This document shows positions 1 through 7,060 of a DNA stretch of 49,000 nucleotides, piece after piece. The notes below the pieces were generated by a model. The model saw only the letters and a program-made list of their open reading frames with translations. It was not told where the DNA came from and ran no database searches. The first letter of the stretch is position 1, and every line of letters begins with the position of its first letter. The stretch is from Prosthecobacter debontii (GTDB taxonomy: Bacteria > Verrucomicrobiota > Verrucomicrobiia > Verrucomicrobiales > Akkermansiaceae): contig CAMBTP010000020.1 of the NCBI GenBank assembly GCA_945870855.1, forward strand, positions 1 through 49,000, in the 5' to 3' direction. Position numbers and translations under genes: made by a program.

Positions 1-803
1 AATGTGAGTCCGGAACGCCCGCCCCAGATGTCGTTTTCATCGGTGGCGCGGAAGCGGTTGTGCCAGTGCCAATCCTTATCCATCACAGCCTTACGCAGCG
101 GCTCCATGGCGGGTGTGGCGGAAACGGGTTTTCCGACAATGGCAGTGGCGATCACTGCGCCGATCTGGCGGTTACCCTCGGGAAGCGGGTGGACGCCGTT
201 GAGAGTGAGCGGGGTTTTCGCCTTCGCGTAGAGCACTTGGGTGGTGCTAAAAAGATCAATATATGCCACGCCTTTTTCCGCGGCGACCTGTTTCATCGCC
301 TCGGCGTAGAGGGCGAGGTTTGCGTTGTTTTCCGTGCCGTCCGGGAGGCTTGGATCGCGGAGACTTTCGTGAGCGATGGGCGAGAAAAAGACGAGGCGCG
401 GAGCTGATTCGCCGTTGAACTTCGCGGCGCGGTATTTGTCGATCATCGCGGCGAGGTCGGACTTGAAGGAAGGGAGTTTCGCCTGGCCTCCGAAGGATTC
501 GTTGTAGCCGAAAAAGGCGAAAATCACGTCCGCCTTTGTGTGGGCGAGGATATTTTCCACCGTGGGCACGCCGCCGCTGCGTGGAAAGGAGGTTACGGTA
601 TCGCCGGAGACAGCGAGGTTGCGGAAAGTGATATTTTTTCCGGCGAGCTGGCTCTGGAGAACAGTTTCCACCCAGCCATCGTGCTGCATGCGGTCGGCAA
701 GGGCATTTCCGATGAGGCAGACGGTGTCATCCTGCTGGAGCGGGAGCTGCGCGGAGGCTGGCAGAATGGTTGCGAGCAGGAGAAATGGGCGGAATAGTTT
801 CAT
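1..803 (-). CDS. PVC-type SGNH-like secreted protein, 5' part (runs off the window)
   Basis: Reading the minus strand from ATG at 803 gives an open frame of 267 codons that leaves the window at base 1, so the C-terminus is missing. Residues 1 to about 18 (MKLFRPFLLLATILPASA) look like a signal peptide. The rest has an SGNH-hydrolase outline: a strand ending in CLIGNALADR, then NLAVSGDTV, then a block III-like FFGYNES and a late NGVHPLPEG. The usual block I Gly-Asp-Ser is replaced by Gly-Asn-Ala, so the normal catalytic serine position is empty. In Planctomycetes and Verrucomicrobia such domains often precede a haem-binding (CxxCH) or HEAT-repeat region; that part would lie outside the window, so the full architecture is inferred. 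Esterase activity is doubtful. Confidence 0.8.
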   Translation of the reverse strand, partial: MKLFRPFLLLATILPASAQLPLQQDDTVCLIGNALADRMQHDGWVETVLQSQLAGKNITFRNLAVSGDTVTSFPRSGGVPTVENILAHTKADVIFAFFGYNESFGGQAKLPSFKSDLAAMIDKYRAAKFNGESAPRLVFFSPIAHESLRDPSLPDGTENNANLALYAEAMKQVAAEKGVAYIDLFSTTQVLYAKAKTPLTLNGVHPLPEGNRQIGAVIATAIVGKPVSATPAMEPLRKAVMDKDWHWHNRFRATDENDIWGGRSGLT

Positions 804-876
804 ATAGGAGTTTTCAATAACTGTATCTTGCGAAGTGCTACTAGAACGCCCAGAAGCTGCAATATCTTTCGTTTAA

Positions 877-1038
877 ATCATCAACGCCATCCTCGGCAAG
901 CCAGTCGATCCGAAGGCAAACCCACTGGAATACAAAGACGGAGCCAAGACCCTGAAAGTTTTCCTCAATGAAAAAGGCAAGCTCATCCGCGTCACGGAAA
1001 CCCTTCCCAGCGGCGCGGAGACGTTTATCGTGCAGTGA
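877..1038 (+). pseudogene. 3' remnant of a lost gene
   Basis: A plus-strand frame directly after a TAA (874-876) reads 53 residues to a TGA, beginning IINAILGKPVDPKANPLEYK and ending with a GAETFIVQ-like tail. It has the composition of a real protein C-terminus but no start codon or upstream coding sequence. The simplest reading is the stump of a gene whose 5' part was deleted. I do not recognise the family. Confidence 0.45.
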
Positions 1039-1050
1039 TGCAACACTCTC

Positions 1051-1668
1051 TCAACCATCCGGATCGTCGAGCAGATCCTGAAGACGCTGGCGCAGGGCGG
1101 GCGGCACGCGGGGCAGCCATGAGGCATCGAGCTGGCCGATCTCCATCATGTCCAGTAAATGCACCTGATCCTTGCGGCGATAGGCGGTGAGTTTCATCGT
1201 CACCAATGCGAGAAGATCGATGAGGCGGAAGTCGGGGTGGGTGGGGTCAATATCCGCAACGCCGGGTGACGGCTCAATGGCCTCCTCGTTCACTTTCTCA
1301 TCGGCGAAAATCAGGTGAACGCCCTCTCTAACTTTCGCGCCCGGGCCGTCCAGGAACATCTCGATGCGGCCTTTCCCGCCGAGGATGGAAACCGAGCGAT
1401 GGATGAATCCGGCATCCCGCATCGCGGGAATGATGCGCGGCATATCTGCGCGGCGGACGAGTAGATCTACATCGCGGGTGTTGCGGACGACGGAATCATC
1501 CACCCGCGAAACCCATGCCGCTACGGCGTTCCCGCCGATCACTGCATACTCAATACCCGCCGCGTCCAGCGTGGCGGTTGCCCGCTTGAGGCGCGCTTTG
1601 ACCTTTTCGATTCCTTCGCTCATACGCTCCCATGAGACCGGGCCGATTATCGTTCCTGTCGCGCTCAT
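1051..1668 (-). CDS. Nucleotidyltransferase-fold protein (AbiEii/MNT-like)
   Basis: The protein of about 205 residues has a nucleotidyltransferase core: a GGNAVAAWV glycine-rich turn, then TRDVDLLVRR with the paired acidic residues expected to bind metal. The C-terminal half is helical and contains LIDLLALVTMKLTAYRRKD, as in stand-alone nucleotidyltransferase-like proteins related to AbiEii toxins. The start at 1668 is chosen because GGAGAG lies just upstream; ATG at 1623 is an alternative. No antitoxin-like partner is adjacent, so a toxin role is not supported. Its substrate is unknown. A gene remnant lies downstream and the tandem repeat region upstream. Confidence 0.75.
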   Translation of the reverse strand: MSATGTIIGPVSWERMSEGIEKVKARLKRATATLDAAGIEYAVIGGNAVAAWVSRVDDSVVRNTRDVDLLVRRADMPRIIPAMRDAGFIHRSVSILGGKGRIEMFLDGPGAKVREGVHLIFADEKVNEEAIEPSPGVADIDPTHPDFRLIDLLALVTMKLTAYRRKDQVHLLDMMEIGQLDASWLPRVPPALRQRLQDLLDDPDG

Positions 1669-1733
1669 GTCTCTCCGATAGCCGGAAAATAGCATTAGCG
1701 CGAGACAAAAACCCCGATAGAAGTAAACTCCAG

Positions 1734-2276
1734 CTCTTAGGCGGGTGTCATTTTAATCGGTGGGCGAAGACATGTGCGCAGCACCCTGGACTGCTACAGC
1801 CTGCTGTAGCTCTGGCCAATGCAGCCCTGCTGCGAGGCCGGACGGCATTGGCACGGCGAGGCTTGTTCACTCCCAGTCCTCCGCCGTTGACAGCAGGCTG
1901 TCTCACGGAAAGCTACAGCGGGCTGTAGCAGTCCAAGGACTTCGTCGGAAAAGGTAACGGGATGGCTTCGGGCAACGCGACGCGGCGAGGAGTTTCATTA
2001 CTACGGCTCTTGGGCGGGTGTCATTTTAATCGGTGGGCGAAGACATGTGCGCAGCACCCTGGACTGCTACAGCCTGCTGTAGCTCTGGCCAATGCAGCCC
2101 TGCTGCGAGGCCGGCGGCATTGGCACGGCGATGCTTGTTCACTCCCAGTCCTCCGCCGTTGACAGCAGGCTGTCTCACGGAAAGCTACAGCAGGCTGTAG
2201 CAGTCCAAGGACTTCGTCGGAAAAGGTAACGGGATGGCTTCGGGCAACGCGACGCGGCGAGGAGTTTCATTACTAC
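1734..2276. repeat. Two tandem ~272-bp repeats rich in palindromes
   Basis: Positions 1734-2004 are repeated almost exactly at 2007-2276, with a one-base deletion and a few substitutions. Each copy contains a 24-base sequence (1788-1811 and 2061-2084) and its inverted partner (1911-1934 with one mismatch; 2183-2206 perfect). Each arm folds on itself: GCTACAGC-CT-GCTGTAGC at 1793-1810. Further hairpins are GCAGC/GCTGC at 1821-1833 and GACAGC/GCTGTC at 1889-1902. The short frames across the region look non-coding. This resembles a REP/BIME-type palindromic element that was recently duplicated. Confidence 0.9.
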
Positions 2277-2279
2277 AAC

Positions 2280-2999
2280 TCACTTCACCTTCACGCCGAT
2301 GGCCTTGCCCATTTCTGTGGCGACGAAAGTGTTGCCGGCTGGGTTTAGGTGGACACCGTCGCCAGTGAGGATGCCTTTGGGGAGGTTATCGGGATTGTTG
2401 GCTTTCAGGTGGCCGGTGAAAGCCTTGCGGAGATCGACCAGCTGGCTGCCGGTTTCGGTGGCGACCTTGCGGCTGACCACGCTGTATTCCTCAAGCATCG
2501 TGTCGCGCTCGTTGCTGCCATCATTTTTCTCACCGATGACGGAGGGCGTGCAAAGGATCACACGTGCTCCAGCGGCGTTGATTTTCGCAATGATATCTTT
2601 CAATCCTGCCTCGAAGATTTCCTTAGTGGTTCCGCCGTCGAGAAGCTTGCCGTCCTTGTCCATCTTCCAATGCCAGACGTCGTTGATGCCGATGTAGATG
2701 AAAACGAGGGTCGGTTTTTTGGCGATCACGTCCTTTTCCAAACGCTCTTGAAGGTTCGGGACTTTATTGCCGCTGATGCCCGCGCCGACGGTCTCGATCC
2801 CGAGATCCGGGTGCGCGGCCTTGATGGCAGCGGTAAGCACCGTGACATAGCCATCTGGATTCACGCCAGCCTGGGTGATCGAGTCTCCGAAGAACACGAT
2901 GCGATCGCCCTTTTTCAGCGGCTGGGGAACTTCCGCAGCTTGCAGCATACAGGAAAACGTTAGTAAAGAGGCGGCGGTGGTGATTGCTCTGATGTTCAT
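2280..2999 (-). CDS. Secreted SGNH/GDSL-family hydrolase
   Basis: The protein of 239 residues starts at ATG 2999 with a signal peptide (MNIRAITTAASLLTF to about AAE). All four SGNH blocks are visible: FFGDSITQ with the nucleophile Ser, a block II Gly in GAGISGNKV, block III GINDVW with the Asn, and DGVHLNPAG with the catalytic Asp and His. It should act in the periplasm or outside the cell as an esterase, probably a carbohydrate or lipid deacylase; the substrate cannot be read from sequence. Its start overlaps the end of a small upstream frame by four bases (ATGA), suggesting translational coupling. It is intact, unlike the SGNH-like protein at the left edge. Confidence 0.85.
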   Translation of the reverse strand: MNIRAITTAASLLTFSCMLQAAEVPQPLKKGDRIVFFGDSITQAGVNPDGYVTVLTAAIKAAHPDLGIETVGAGISGNKVPNLQERLEKDVIAKKPTLVFIYIGINDVWHWKMDKDGKLLDGGTTKEIFEAGLKDIIAKINAAGARVILCTPSVIGEKNDGSNERDTMLEEYSVVSRKVATETGSQLVDLRKAFTGHLKANNPDNLPKGILTGDGVHLNPAGNTFVATEMGKAIGVKVK

Positions 3000-3301
3000 G
3001 GTAAAAAGATTTGTATCACCGCCGGACGCTGAGCGCCAATGGGATTTTGCGGGAGCTGCACGATCATCGCCCACACACACACCGGAGCCTCATAGGATAC
3101 AGGCGTCGACTGGATTTCGCCGCTCTGGATTTTCGCGGTCATTCCCGCCGCGTAGATCATATTGCCGATGATCGGCAATGTCTTCTCGCTGCGATACGAT
3201 TTACCCTCGCCTCTGGTGGACGTGTGGAGCTCCGTTTCGATGGCAATCTTCGCAATCGACATCCACTGGGCGATCTTGAAGGATGCATCTGTGACGGTCA
3301 T
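2996..3301 (-). CDS. Small hypothetical protein coupled to the SGNH hydrolase
   Basis: This 101-codon frame runs from ATG at 3301 to a TGA that overlaps the ATG of the downstream hydrolase (ATGA, 2996-2999). Its codons prefer G or C in third position, like neighbouring real genes. ATG at 3262 is an alternative start. The protein shows no signal peptide, membrane segment or recognised motif. Against it, the start abuts the divergent sensor-kinase start at 3300 and would leave no room for separate promoters. I regard it as a plausible but unproven gene of unknown function. Confidence 0.4.
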   Translation of the reverse strand: MTVTDASFKIAQWMSIAKIAIETELHTSTRGEGKSYRSEKTLPIIGNMIYAAGMTAKIQSGEIQSTPVSYEAPVCVWAMIVQLPQNPIGAQRPAVIQIFLP

Positions 3302-6245
3302 GCAATCTATTGCCGTGTTTTCCGCTTATCTCGCGTTTTTCGGAGCCCATGCGAGTGATGCGGCCACTACAGAACGTCACCAAGGTGGCATGCTCGTCAC
3401 CGTTTGGGAAACCGACGATGCGCTGCCAAGCAACGACATCCAGGCACTCGTTTACGATCACCTAGGTTTCCTCTGGGTAGGCACTGCCGGCGGATTGGTG
3501 CGATTCGATGGCAGGACGTTCCGCTACCCGGCCGGTACCGATTCCGGCTTTTTTCAGGCGGCGACCACCTATGCCGCCGCCGAGACAGAGCCGGGCGTCA
3601 TCGTCTTCGGTCACGACCTCGACGCGGAGAACCGGTTGATGATGGTGCACCCGGATGGTGTCTCACCCCACCCTGCCGATGCAATGCTCGGTCCGGATGA
3701 ACGTGCCATAGCCATTTTCGATGGTGGCGGCGGTTCACTCTGGATGCTTATGGACGACCGCACCTGGCTGCTCTGGCGGGATGGCGCGCTGGAGCGTTTC
3801 CCGCCGCCCCCGCAAATGGCCTCCTATCAACCGCCCTCCCTCCTCCCGCTGCCTTCCGGCCGCACATTGATGTCACGCGGCGACGGGCTCGAAGTTTATG
3901 AAAACGGCAAAATCACCCGCATGTCCGGGATTTGGGGCGGTCCGGTGGCGCTCGCTCCCGCCCGCGTCGGCGGCACCTGGGTCGCCGACGGCAGTGGCCT
4001 CCACCACTTGCGCAACGATGGCACGCACACACGCTCCACTCTGCCAGCGCCGGAGCACGCCATCTGGCCTCCCCAGTTGATGCACGAAACCCGCGATGGC
4101 GCCCTCTGGCTCTATTTCCGCTTCGACGGACTCTGGCGCATCGACCCAGCCGGCCCGCGCCGCGTTGAGACCAGCCACCCTATCATCCGCTGCCTTGCCG
4201 AAGATCGTGACGGCAACCTCTGGGCAGGAACTGCGGGCGGCGGCCTCAACCGAATCCGCAAACCCGCCTTCGAAGAGTGGGCAACCGACCTCGTCGATAC
4301 CATCGGGTCGATCTGCGAAGACGCACACGGTAATATCTGGCTCGGCAACACCCGGGGCGTCTGGAGTCTTACCGATGGCCACGCCATCCCTCCCGACAAA
4401 CCGGATGATTGGCCCACCTCCGCACACTCGCTCTGCCCCACGCCGGAAGGAGCACTCTGGATCGGTGGTGTAAAAAACATCTTCCGCTTCCACCCCGGCA
4501 TCGATGCCCACCCGCTTGCCGTCGGACCACCGGAAATCGACAATGCATTTGCATTATTCCATGCGAGCGACGGTTCGGTTTGGGCCGGCTGCCAGACTGG
4601 CGCGCTGCTGCGCTTCGATGGCGATACCAACGTCCGCGCCTACGGGCCAGGTGAAGGCTACACCGGCGATTTCGCACAAGTCTTCGGCGAGGATTCCATG
4701 GGCACAATATGGGTTGGCACCCGCCGCGGCGCCTTGTTCAAACTGATGGGCGATGCCTTCGTCCGCGTCCCTACGCCGCTCGATGTCACTGGCACCGGCA
4801 TTCTCACCATCACCCCTGGCCATGGCAACTCACTTTGGCTGGGAACCCGCGGCCGTGGATTTCTCCGCATCAAGTACGGGGAATTCAGCGCCGTTGGCCT
4901 CCAGCATGGCCTGCACGATGGCATCATCGCCCAAACACTCTCCGTCGATGACTACCTTTGGGTCGGCTCCAGCAACAGCATATTCAACATCCCCCTCACG
5001 GAACTCGAAGCCGCTGCCGACGGACTCACCGATAAGATCCACCCGCTCCGCTTCGGGCGCGGCGATGGGGTCAATTCCTTTTTCGCAACCGGCCAGCGCC
5101 AGCCTTGCGCATGGCAATCCGGCGACGGAAGGCTATGGTTTGTCGGCCGCAAGGGCGTCCTTGTCACCCACCCGGAAATCTGGGAAATTTCAGCACCGCC
5201 TCCGGCCGCATTGATCGATGATGTGCTGGCCGATGGAGCATCTCTCTCCGCGCCGCTTCAGATACCGTCGGCAAATCGCCGCCTTGAGTTCCGCTTCACT
5301 TCCCCGGCACTCAGCGCACCCTCCGACCTTCGTTTCCGCTACCGGCTCGCCGGCTTCGACGCCGAGTGGTCGGCAGCCACCACACTTGACCAAGCAGTTT
5401 ATCCTCGCCTCCAGCCCGGCCGATACACCTTCGAAGTCATCTCCAGCATCCGGCCCAATGACTGGTCGCGCGTTCCCGCCACCGCGACCGTCATCGTGAT
5501 CCCCGCATGGTGGCAGCTCACCTGGCTGCGGGCCCTCGCCGCCGTGATCTTACTGGTCGCCGCAATCGCGATCATTCGCGCTTGGGCAAATCACAAGCTG
5601 CGCCGCAAAACCGCCATACTCGAACAGGAACGCAAACTCGAAGGCGAACGCTCCAGAATTGCCCGCGACCTCCACGATGGCATCGGCTCCGGACTCACCC
5701 AGCTCGGCTGGCTCACCGCAGATCTCCGGGAATCCACACCCGCAGAAACCAACATCCAGGTGGATCTCATATCAGGAAAAATCCACAACCTCGCGCGCGA
5801 CCTCGACGCCGCCGTCTGGGCCGTCAGCCCGCGCCACGATACACTCGGCTCGCTTTGCGCCTACCTATGTGAATTCGCCATCGAACACTTCCGCCATACC
5901 CCGGTGCGTTGTCGTGTCTCCGCCCCCGCCGCGCTGCCCGCAGGACCGCTCGCTCCACAAATCCGCAACCACATTTTCATGGCAACCCGCGAAATCCTCA
6001 ACAACGTCCTCAAACACGCAGATGCCCGCGAAGTCCACCTCGCCATCGAATCCTCCGCCGGATGGATCACCATCGAAATCCGCGACGACGGGTGCGGATT
6101 CGACGTCGAGCCTGCTAGCAGCAGCTCGCGCAACGGCTTGCGCAACCTCCACGACCGACTCGGCGAAATCCGCGGCGACGTGCACGTCTCCAGCCAGCCG
6201 GGCAATGGTACACGGGTGCAGCTGCGCGCCCCCACCGCATCCTGA
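3300..6245 (+). CDS. Sensor histidine kinase with periplasmic beta-propeller and Y_Y_Y domain
   Basis: The protein of 981 residues starts at ATG 3300, which places a signal peptide (MQSIAVFSAYLAFFGAHA) at the N-terminus. A long propeller follows with repeated Reg_prop-type strands (FLWVGTAGGLVRFDG, NLWAGTAGGGLNRI, TIWVGTRRGALFKL). A Y_Y_Y domain (FRYRLAGFDAEWS) comes next, and one membrane span near residues 740-760. A HisKA_3 dimerisation helix carries the phosphorylated His near 792 (RDLHDGIGSG), and a HATPase domain ends the protein (EILNNVLKHA, DDGCGFD, GLRNLHDR). This layout resembles hybrid-type polysaccharide sensors but has no receiver domain. The likely partner is the NarL-type regulator encoded tail-to-tail 18 bases away. 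The signal is unknown; a surface glycan or its breakdown product is an inference. Confidence 0.9.
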   Translation: MQSIAVFSAYLAFFGAHASDAATTERHQGGMLVTVWETDDALPSNDIQALVYDHLGFLWVGTAGGLVRFDGRTFRYPAGTDSGFFQAATTYAAAETEPGVIVFGHDLDAENRLMMVHPDGVSPHPADAMLGPDERAIAIFDGGGGSLWMLMDDRTWLLWRDGALERFPPPPQMASYQPPSLLPLPSGRTLMSRGDGLEVYENGKITRMSGIWGGPVALAPARVGGTWVADGSGLHHLRNDGTHTRSTLPAPEHAIWPPQLMHETRDGALWLYFRFDGLWRIDPAGPRRVETSHPIIRCLAEDRDGNLWAGTAGGGLNRIRKPAFEEWATDLVDTIGSICEDAHGNIWLGNTRGVWSLTDGHAIPPDKPDDWPTSAHSLCPTPEGALWIGGVKNIFRFHPGIDAHPLAVGPPEIDNAFALFHASDGSVWAGCQTGALLRFDGDTNVRAYGPGEGYTGDFAQVFGEDSMGTIWVGTRRGALFKLMGDAFVRVPTPLDVTGTGILTITPGHGNSLWLGTRGRGFLRIKYGEFSAVGLQHGLHDGIIAQTLSVDDYLWVGSSNSIFNIPLTELEAAADGLTDKIHPLRFGRGDGVNSFFATGQRQPCAWQSGDGRLWFVGRKGVLVTHPEIWEISAPPPAALIDDVLADGASLSAPLQIPSANRRLEFRFTSPALSAPSDLRFRYRLAGFDAEWSAATTLDQAVYPRLQPGRYTFEVISSIRPNDWSRVPATATVIVIPAWWQLTWLRALAAVILLVAAIAIIRAWANHKLRRKTAILEQERKLEGERSRIARDLHDGIGSGLTQLGWLTADLRESTPAETNIQVDLISGKIHNLARDLDAAVWAVSPRHDTLGSLCAYLCEFAIEHFRHTPVRCRVSAPAALPAGPLAPQIRNHIFMATREILNNVLKHADAREVHLAIESSAGWITIEIRDDGCGFDVEPASSSSRNGLRNLHDRLGEIRGDVHVSSQPGNGTRVQLRAPTAS

Positions 6246-6263
6246 CCGCCCCACCCCAACATC

Positions 6264-6911
6264 TCAGCCGAGATATTTCAGGATCGCCTCGGTCTTTGAC
6301 CGCACGTGTAACTTCTCGTAAATTTTCCGAATGTGGAAACGCACCGTGAAAAAGCTGATTGAAAGCTGATCGGCGATTTCCTTGGCCAGGAAACCCTTCG
6401 CTAACAACCCGAGGATTTGCTCCTCGCGCGGAGACAGGCATTCGCACGCCGCATTTCCCGCACCCTTGGCCGGATTGCGGAAAGATTCGACCACCAATCG
6501 CGCAATTCCACTGCTCATCGGCGCGCCACCATCCCTCACTAACTCAATGGCCTCGACAATCTCCGCTCGCGACGTCCGCTTCAGTAAATAGCCGCTCGCA
6601 CCGGCCTTGAGCGCCTCGAAAACATGCTGGCTGTCGCCAAACACCGTAAACACCAGCACCTGCGTCTCAGGCCTCGCCTCGCGGATGGCACGCGTGCACT
6701 CAATACCGCTCATCCCAGGAAGCTGGATGTCCATCACCACGACATCCGGCATGGCCTTTTCCACCGCAGCCACCGCGTCCTCCCCGGTGTGGAACTCCCC
6801 GGCCAACCGCAAACCCGGCGACCGATCAATCACGCGCGAAAGCATCCCGCATATTTCCGCGTCGTCCTCCACGACCATTACCTCAATCACCTCTGGCGTT
6901 TTCTCGCTCAC
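6264..6911 (-). CDS. NarL/FixJ-family response regulator
   Basis: About 215 residues. A receiver domain carries the acidic pocket VVEDD, the phosphorylated Asp near 61 (VVVMDIQLPG), the switch Thr (VFTVFG) and Lys (YLLKRTS). A LuxR-type helix-turn-helix follows (LSPREEQILGLLAKGF, then FFTVRFHIRKIYEKLHV). It should dimerise on phosphorylation and bind DNA. It lies convergent to the HisKA_3 kinase, the class that normally pairs with NarL-type regulators. No ATG fits well: GTG at 6911 has a purine-rich stretch upstream, and TTG at 6929 is the alternative. The divergent surface-protein gene at 7061 is a possible target, by position only. Confidence 0.9.
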   Translation of the reverse strand: MSEKTPEVIEVMVVEDDAEICGMLSRVIDRSPGLRLAGEFHTGEDAVAAVEKAMPDVVVMDIQLPGMSGIECTRAIREARPETQVLVFTVFGDSQHVFEALKAGASGYLLKRTSRAEIVEAIELVRDGGAPMSSGIARLVVESFRNPAKGAGNAACECLSPREEQILGLLAKGFLAKEIADQLSISFFTVRFHIRKIYEKLHVRSKTEAILKYLG

Positions 6912-7060
6912 ACAACAATCCAACTCCAACCACCTAGTCGGGTCAATCGCAAGTGGTCACCCGATCGCAAAACAGTTCATTTGTTCGGGTAGTCAAATCC
7001 CTCAATCTAATCATATTAAAAATAGTAATCATCATAATCCAGCGCTTACTTGCAAAACCC

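Noticed and set aside
1051..1668. Toxin of a type IV toxin-antitoxin pair
   Set aside because: The nucleotidyltransferase fold alone is not enough, and no antitoxin-like gene lies next to it.
1734..2276. CRISPR array
   Set aside because: There are only two units of about 272 bp, nearly identical throughout, without short repeats and unique spacers.
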